A stretch of 64,000 bases of DNA from Anaerolineaceae bacterium (GTDB lineage: Bacteria > Chloroflexota > Anaerolineae > Aggregatilineales > Phototrophicaceae): NCBI GenBank assembly GCA_002702065.1, contig NZXX01000002.1, forward strand, positions 744,001-808,000, in the 5' to 3' direction. Under the pieces are notes generated by a model. That model did not search any database. It saw nothing but the letters and a program-made list of their open reading frames with translations, and had not been told where the DNA came from. How positions within the stretch are numbered: the stretch's first letter is position 1; the number at the start of each line of letters is the position of its first letter. Made by a program: the position numbers and the translations under genes. This document shows positions 59,739 to 64,000 of the stretch, piece after piece.

Positions 59739-62068
59739 ATAGCAATGTCTCCAGAATATACATGAGCATGTAGCCTTGACGGTGTGGCGATCATAATGTG
59801 GACGGGCATGCCAGCAGGTTTCAACACATTTTGTAGCTGTCGCGCAGTTTCCTTATCCTTGTAGCTCATTTGCCCGCCACCCATTGGATGGGAGTGCCAC
59901 TCCCCCACATAATCCAGCAATCCACCAGTGACAGATTGAATGTGTCTTACGGAGTCCCAAACATCTCTGATGCCCCTCACGAACATATAAGGCGTTGATT
60001 GACTATCCGGTGGGGGTGGTAGCGCTTTAGTTACATGTATCAATTTACGAACGGAGTCCGCTCTTCCAATCAGAATACCACCTGTCTCATTTCGCCTGGA
60101 TTCGGCAACCAGTCCCAGGATTTCTTGTTTCACTTGATCGGCTACTCGAATCTCCCATGACTGATCATTATGTGCATGAATCACGTCGACCTTTGGTATA
60201 GGTATTTGCAGATTTGAAATATCATTCTCCTCACTCAGGAAGGAGATTTGAAGATAGCCGCTATCGGATACTTGTATGATCTGACGCTTGAAGCTCGTTG
60301 AAATAAGTGCTGTATGAAGTGAAATCACATCATCCGCCAGCCGCATGGTGTCTGTATGACAACCCATGCCGATTGCAATTTCTTCAAACTGGAGTTCGTT
60401 TTTTGCAGCAGCTTGTTCTGCCTTGAGCCAGGCAGACAAGTCATCGTACGCACAAGCCAGATCAAAAATGTGGGCTTGGATGTCATCCAGACGGGGGTTC
60501 CTGTTGCTGCCCTCGATACTCATCATGCTGATTTGCCCATTATGTGCTAATCCAGCTCTCATGACACGGATGTTATCCGGCAAAGGAGTCTCTACGACTG
60601 CCCTTTGAAATGTACTGGATGCTGTTGTATCCACAAGCCAATCGTTTTGCCGGATGATTCGCTTCCGCTTGTCGAGTAAGATAGTAAGCCCATTGCGCTG
60701 TATCACCTTCAGATTTAATCGCTCGCGGTACATATCAGTGATCTCTTTGCCAAGACCATCAGCTTTATTTTTCCCGACACTACTGGCTAATAAAGCGTGA
60801 CGAACCAAATTGTGCGGAGACAGTTCATCGAAGTCCACCAGGGTCATGTCAGTTAAACCGGCTCGCGCCATGTGCATTACAAGTTTTGATCCAACTGCAC
60901 CGCATCCAAAAACTAACACCTTAGTGTTCTCAAGTACTTGAGTTTGAGAAATTTCCCGCGCCTTTCGAGCAGTGAGTGGCGTTCGGTTCAGTAATGGAAT
61001 GATCGGTGCATCCTCATTCCATACATCATCGCTGACCAATGCTTGTTCTTTTGATAGGATGACAAGGTTCAATAACTCAATATCACTCGTTTCTCCGATG
61101 AGGTTCATCGGTCTATTAAAGGCGATGATGATCGGGATGCCACCGAAGAACTGATAATCCTTGCGTTGATAAAGGTCGAGAGCCTGTTTAATAGGAAAAC
61201 CAAGATCAGAATCCCAGTGAAGCAAGTCAGAGAGTTTCTTTGGAATGCTTGCAAAGTACCTATCGCAGATATTGTTTGCAGCCGGCCACATTAGCATACC
61301 CAGAAGATGTCGTTCCATCGGCTGATCTGGACTGTATTGTAGATTTATCTCATGTATCTTCTTCACAACTCGACTAGCTTTTTGGGCATCAACAAAATCA
61401 ACCAGCTCAAGCGCATAGGGTACTTTGCCGACCAAGGGATCATGCGAATCGTGAGGCGGCAGCTTATAGTGGAGTGTCGAAAACCCCATTTTGCCCTTTG
61501 TGAGATGCCATTGTTGCTGTACGTGGTTCTGTATTTTGTCAGCAGGGTAAATAGAAATACCGATGGCATCAACAATACGGATGGCTTCCCACCCATCACC
61601 CGGCGGAATCAGTCGATTCCGGGCTGCATCGCAGAGCCACTGACGACCTCTTTCCACGAGATCAACGATGGAACGGTCTGCCATCCAATCATTGAAGTTA
61701 CTGCGATGAAGACAAAAACTGATTGGCTGCGTGTAATCAACTGGGTTTAGATGTGGCAGTTGGTCACGTGGGAAATCAAGTCTGTTTGAGTAAACTATTG
61801 TGCCGTGATACGGATAATAGTCCCGATGAAGAACCAGGATGATGGGTTCTTCCTCTCGAATATCGATATCACCTACCGGACCCCTGGAGGGTAGATTAAC
61901 ACGCACTTTTAGAGGAACTGCGACATAGTGTTCATTCCAAAAATACGCCTGGATCAACTGTTCGGGATAGGCGGCTGTGAGTTGTGCGATTGCCTCCTTG
62001 ATTGTTGACGCTATCGAATCATCCTTCTCGATCAGCGTCATCCGGTGCGTGTAAAGAGCATTATCCAT
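59735..62068 (-). CDS. E2-E1-JAB fusion protein (ubiquitin-like conjugation/deconjugation)
   Basis: 777 residues in three parts. An E2-like domain (~1-180) has a candidate catalytic Cys119 in PISFCLHRSNF. An E1/ThiF domain (~360-600) has loop VFGCGAVGSKL and a candidate catalytic Cys570 in GMGCHTDTMRLADD. A JAB/MPN metalloprotease (~640-777) has Glu661 in ETGGILIG and H725-H727-D738 in WHSHPMGGGQMSYKD. These equal the Cap2 and Cap3 activities of CBASS in one polypeptide. No CD-NTase or ubiquitin-like gene is visible. The start overlaps the MBL-fold stop. Confidence 0.92.
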   Translation of the reverse strand: MDNALYTHRMTLIEKDDSIASTIKEAIAQLTAAYPEQLIQAYFWNEHYVAVPLKVRVNLPSRGPVGDIDIREEEPIILVLHRDYYPYHGTIVYSNRLDFPRDQLPHLNPVDYTQPISFCLHRSNFNDWMADRSIVDLVERGRQWLCDAARNRLIPPGDGWEAIRIVDAIGISIYPADKIQNHVQQQWHLTKGKMGFSTLHYKLPPHDSHDPLVGKVPYALELVDFVDAQKASRVVKKIHEINLQYSPDQPMERHLLGMLMWPAANNICDRYFASIPKKLSDLLHWDSDLGFPIKQALDLYQRKDYQFFGGIPIIIAFNRPMNLIGETSDIELLNLVILSKEQALVSDDVWNEDAPIIPLLNRTPLTARKAREISQTQVLENTKVLVFGCGAVGSKLVMHMARAGLTDMTLVDFDELSPHNLVRHALLASSVGKNKADGLGKEITDMYRERLNLKVIQRNGLTILLDKRKRIIRQNDWLVDTTASSTFQRAVVETPLPDNIRVMRAGLAHNGQISMMSIEGSNRNPRLDDIQAHIFDLACAYDDLSAWLKAEQAAAKNELQFEEIAIGMGCHTDTMRLADDVISLHTALISTSFKRQIIQVSDSGYLQISFLSEENDISNLQIPIPKVDVIHAHNDQSWEIRVADQVKQEILGLVAESRRNETGGILIGRADSVRKLIHVTKALPPPPDSQSTPYMFVRGIRDVWDSVRHIQSVTGGLLDYVGEWHSHPMGGGQMSYKDKETARQLQNVLKPAGMPVHIMIATPSRLHAHVYSGDIAI

Positions 62069-63194
62069 AGGTACGTGGGCTTCCTAGAGCACGCCGGGCA
62101 GCAACCGACGCGGTGACTGACTTCGATGTTGTTGAAGAATCGTCAAGAATCGGGCCATTCGCACTCATGATAAACACGATAGGCTTTGGATCTTCTTCAG
62201 TTGGTGTTTCAGTTGTGACATGGAAGTTCTCTTCCCCAACTTCACCAACGTAAATCTGTCGGGCAGCATAGCTTGGCGGATTGGAATCATCATCTTTTAT
62301 TGGTTTGGACGATGCAATAACGCGTGCACCTTCTCGATGTTTACTGAGTAATTCCATAGATTTCTCATGAGGCTCAGAAACACCATGTTCATTAAAGAAA
62401 GTCCATGAGCAATGATGAGGTGCTAATAGCAAATCCCAGGCGAGGGTCTCATCGTCACTTCTGTCGACAATACGCTCCCATACATCATAATCAGCATCAC
62501 CGCCGAAGATAACCAGGCAGGCGTTTTTTTCATTGTCGATAGAAAAACGAGCTTGCAGAACCACACTGGTGTTATTACGCTCGCAATCTTCGGAATCGGT
62601 GTCGTCTTTGAAGGGTGCATGGATGAAGAATGTGAAATCATTCTTCGGGTGACTGTCAATATCGTTTGTCTCCTGACCGGGTACATGAATAATATCTTCA
62701 AGGCCTTCCAGATATTCTGAGTCAGTGTAGCCTATGATGCGGAGACGGTTACCCGGTTCGTCACGTTTAGCATCGCCACTTTTATACAAACCCATACGCC
62801 GTTCAGCTTCCTTTAAGAAGGCTTCGGCATCATCACAGAGCGTGTCTTCGTATTGCGAAAAGATGCGCGGTGTAAACCACAATTCATTGATGAGAATTAG
62901 CCCATCATTCTTGTCGCCTTCGGAGTAATCAGAAGGATCCCCTGTGTAAAAGACTTTTTGGAAGCCACGACAATGATCCTGGTCAGGGTGCGTGAGGATG
63001 AAAGCATCGGTATAGGAAACATCATCAACTTGCTTGACATGCTCTAAAAGATAACCATGTACGTCATAGCATGGCACATCACCATTAATGCCCCGAATAT
63101 TGCAATCAATCACAATATCGGTTGTGTCTGTCAGGCGAATGAGCGCTATATCACCATTGCCGCCCGGAAAATAGGTTATAGATGCATCTGACAT
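62061..63194 (-). CDS. Metallo-beta-lactamase-fold protein
   Basis: 377 residues. The metal motif is H69-P-D-Q-D73-H74 in FILTHPDQDHCRGF; further ligands are in VIFGGDADYDVW and LLAPHHCSW. It resembles ComEC/Rec2-type hydrolases that lack membrane parts. AGGAGGAG precedes the ATG. The C-terminal tail (~310-377) is disordered. First gene of the E2-E1-JAB/patatin operon. Its hydrolytic target (nucleotide, RNA or lipid) is unknown. Confidence 0.88.
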   Translation of the reverse strand: MSDASITYFPGGNGDIALIRLTDTTDIVIDCNIRGINGDVPCYDVHGYLLEHVKQVDDVSYTDAFILTHPDQDHCRGFQKVFYTGDPSDYSEGDKNDGLILINELWFTPRIFSQYEDTLCDDAEAFLKEAERRMGLYKSGDAKRDEPGNRLRIIGYTDSEYLEGLEDIIHVPGQETNDIDSHPKNDFTFFIHAPFKDDTDSEDCERNNTSVVLQARFSIDNEKNACLVIFGGDADYDVWERIVDRSDDETLAWDLLLAPHHCSWTFFNEHGVSEPHEKSMELLSKHREGARVIASSKPIKDDDSNPPSYAARQIYVGEVGEENFHVTTETPTEEDPKPIVFIMSANGPILDDSSTTSKSVTASVAARRALGSPRTYG

Positions 63195-63468
63195 TTTGGA
63201 TTACTCCTCCTATTGTCTGACTTTGTGTTGTGAGTCCTAAAACATAAAACACATGTTCCACTGTCGTGGTGCGATAATCCGTTCAATTGCTGTGTGGTAC
63301 AGATATCAAATGCCGGACACCAAAGGCACGAATTCTGTAAATTGCCATTTGGTCAAGACGGTTGAATATCTGCCGATTGACCACCTCAGATGAATCGCGA
63401 TTATGACTTGTTAGCGTTTTCTTCTTGCGAGCTTTAATCTCCCTGTATACTAATACTGAGTAGCGCCG
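63195..63468. other. Divergent intergenic region of the defence island
   Basis: Non-coding, AT-rich. Carries the leftward promoter of the MBL operon (probably around 63230-63290, not fixed) and a rightward -10-like TATACT at 63446-63451. Confidence 0.5.
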
Positions 63469-63494
63469 ATTTCTTGCCACTTATGGCAAGAAAT
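63469..63494. promoter_or_regulatory. 11-bp-arm palindrome before/at the sigma-like gene
   Basis: ATTTCTTGCCA and TGGCAAGAAAT are perfect 11-bp arms around CTTA. The ATG at 63483 lies inside it. Fits an operator for a dimeric regulator or a hairpin hiding the start. Confidence 0.75.
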
Positions 63495-64000
63495 TCCACG
63501 AATTCGGTATATAAGAACATAGGTTCGAGGAAATTAGAATTGAGTAGCGACCAAGATGTATTCAATGATTTGAAGGAGAACTATAAATTTTACTATAAAG
63601 ATCTAGTATCCTTCGTCGAATGGACTGCTGGAGGCATGAAATGGACAAGCGGCGATCCTCAAACGCTTCCTGGAGGATGGACACCAGAAGATGTTGCCCA
63701 ACATATCATCCTTAAAACGCTCAAAGGAGAAAGAAAATATGATCCAAGCAAAGGCTCGTTAAGAAATTGGCTTCGATACCAGGCTCGCAGTGTCCTCAGT
63801 GCCTTAGTCAAATCTGCGTCGCATCGTCACGAGACGGATCTGCCTGAGGAGGAAATCGTATCAGACAGGCATTCGACTAATCCCGAAAAATCGTTTTCCG
63901 AGAAGGAGCATTACGAAATTGTGTCACAAAACGTAGCTACAATTTTTGAGGTGGCGGATACCGACCCTGATTTGCTTAGTATCGTTGAAGCTATTGCCGA
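63483..64000 (+). CDS. Sigma-70-like protein (cut by window edge)
   Basis: About 172 residues before the edge. WTPEDVAQHIILKTLKGERK, then YDPSKGSLRNWLRYQARSVL reads like sigma region 2 of ECF-type factors; a basic stretch follows (VKSASHRHETD). The start is either ATG 63483 or TTG 63540 with GAGG upstream. Divergent from the MBL/E2-E1-JAB/patatin operon and separated from it by a large palindrome, so it may control it. Confidence 0.65.
   Translation, partial: MARNSTNSVYKNIGSRKLELSSDQDVFNDLKENYKFYYKDLVSFVEWTAGGMKWTSGDPQTLPGGWTPEDVAQHIILKTLKGERKYDPSKGSLRNWLRYQARSVLSALVKSASHRHETDLPEEEIVSDRHSTNPEKSFSEKEHYEIVSQNVATIFEVADTDPDLLSIVEAIA

Overview
The window looks like part of a GC-rich chromosome of the Chloroflexota (Anaerolineae-like), carrying most of one integrative and conjugative element (ICE). 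The taxonomic guess rests on Thr/Pro-rich secreted proteins, the host gene set (rhomboid, FmdB-type zinc ribbon, tmk, R3H-AAA ATPase) and a conjugation apparatus with no outer-membrane parts. It is an inference from the sequence alone.

Layout. 1-4983 is ordinary chromosome. A tRNA-Lys(CTT) gene at 4984-5055 marks the left border: a large serine recombinase reads antisense into it. Then come a small signalling/regulatory block (ImmA-like protease, two membrane proteins, two XRE regulators, three paralogous LuxR-type regulators; 7.2-14.0 kb) interrupted by a group II intron remnant and a VapBC pair; a minimal type IV secretion operon (14.2-23.7 kb; VirB6-, VirB2-, VirB3- and VirB4-like); an iteron-like repeat cluster (23.7-24.0 kb); topoisomerase I and large acidic proteins (24.2-30.1 kb); and a leftward mobilisation operon (MobC-like, relaxase, VirD4/TraG, HU; 30.8-34.4 kb). 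34.5-41.4 kb is an AT-richer cargo island: FRG-domain protein, IS256-type element, a 5'-truncated DNA methylase, a second VapBC and several unknown genes. 42.1-57.9 kb is a long leftward DNA-metabolism region with a PRTRC-type cluster (ThiF, B, F, C, E), SSB, primase, a methyltransferase-helicase fusion and an RNase H-SLOG fusion. 58.6-64 kb is a second AT-richer island with a ubiquitin-like conjugation/deconjugation operon: metallo-beta-lactamase, E2-E1-JAB fusion and patatin lipase, with a divergent sigma-like gene. The right end of the element is outside the window.

How it may work together. A direct-repeat motif with 21-22 bp period lies in front of the T4SS operon, the pilin/VirB4 operon and the mobilisation operon, and once after the second LuxR gene. 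I infer an ICE transfer regulon, possibly run by the LuxR-type paralogues.

Most unusual are RNA-like structures: (i) about 375 nt at 41.6-42.0 kb made almost entirely of consecutive hairpins plus an H-type pseudoknot, and (ii) two copies of a covarying three-way-junction element, one upstream of ssb and one upstream of the RNase H operon. Intrinsic terminators sit 20-40 nt before three start codons of the leftward region, which suggests readthrough control. All assignments come from reading the sequence; no database search was run.
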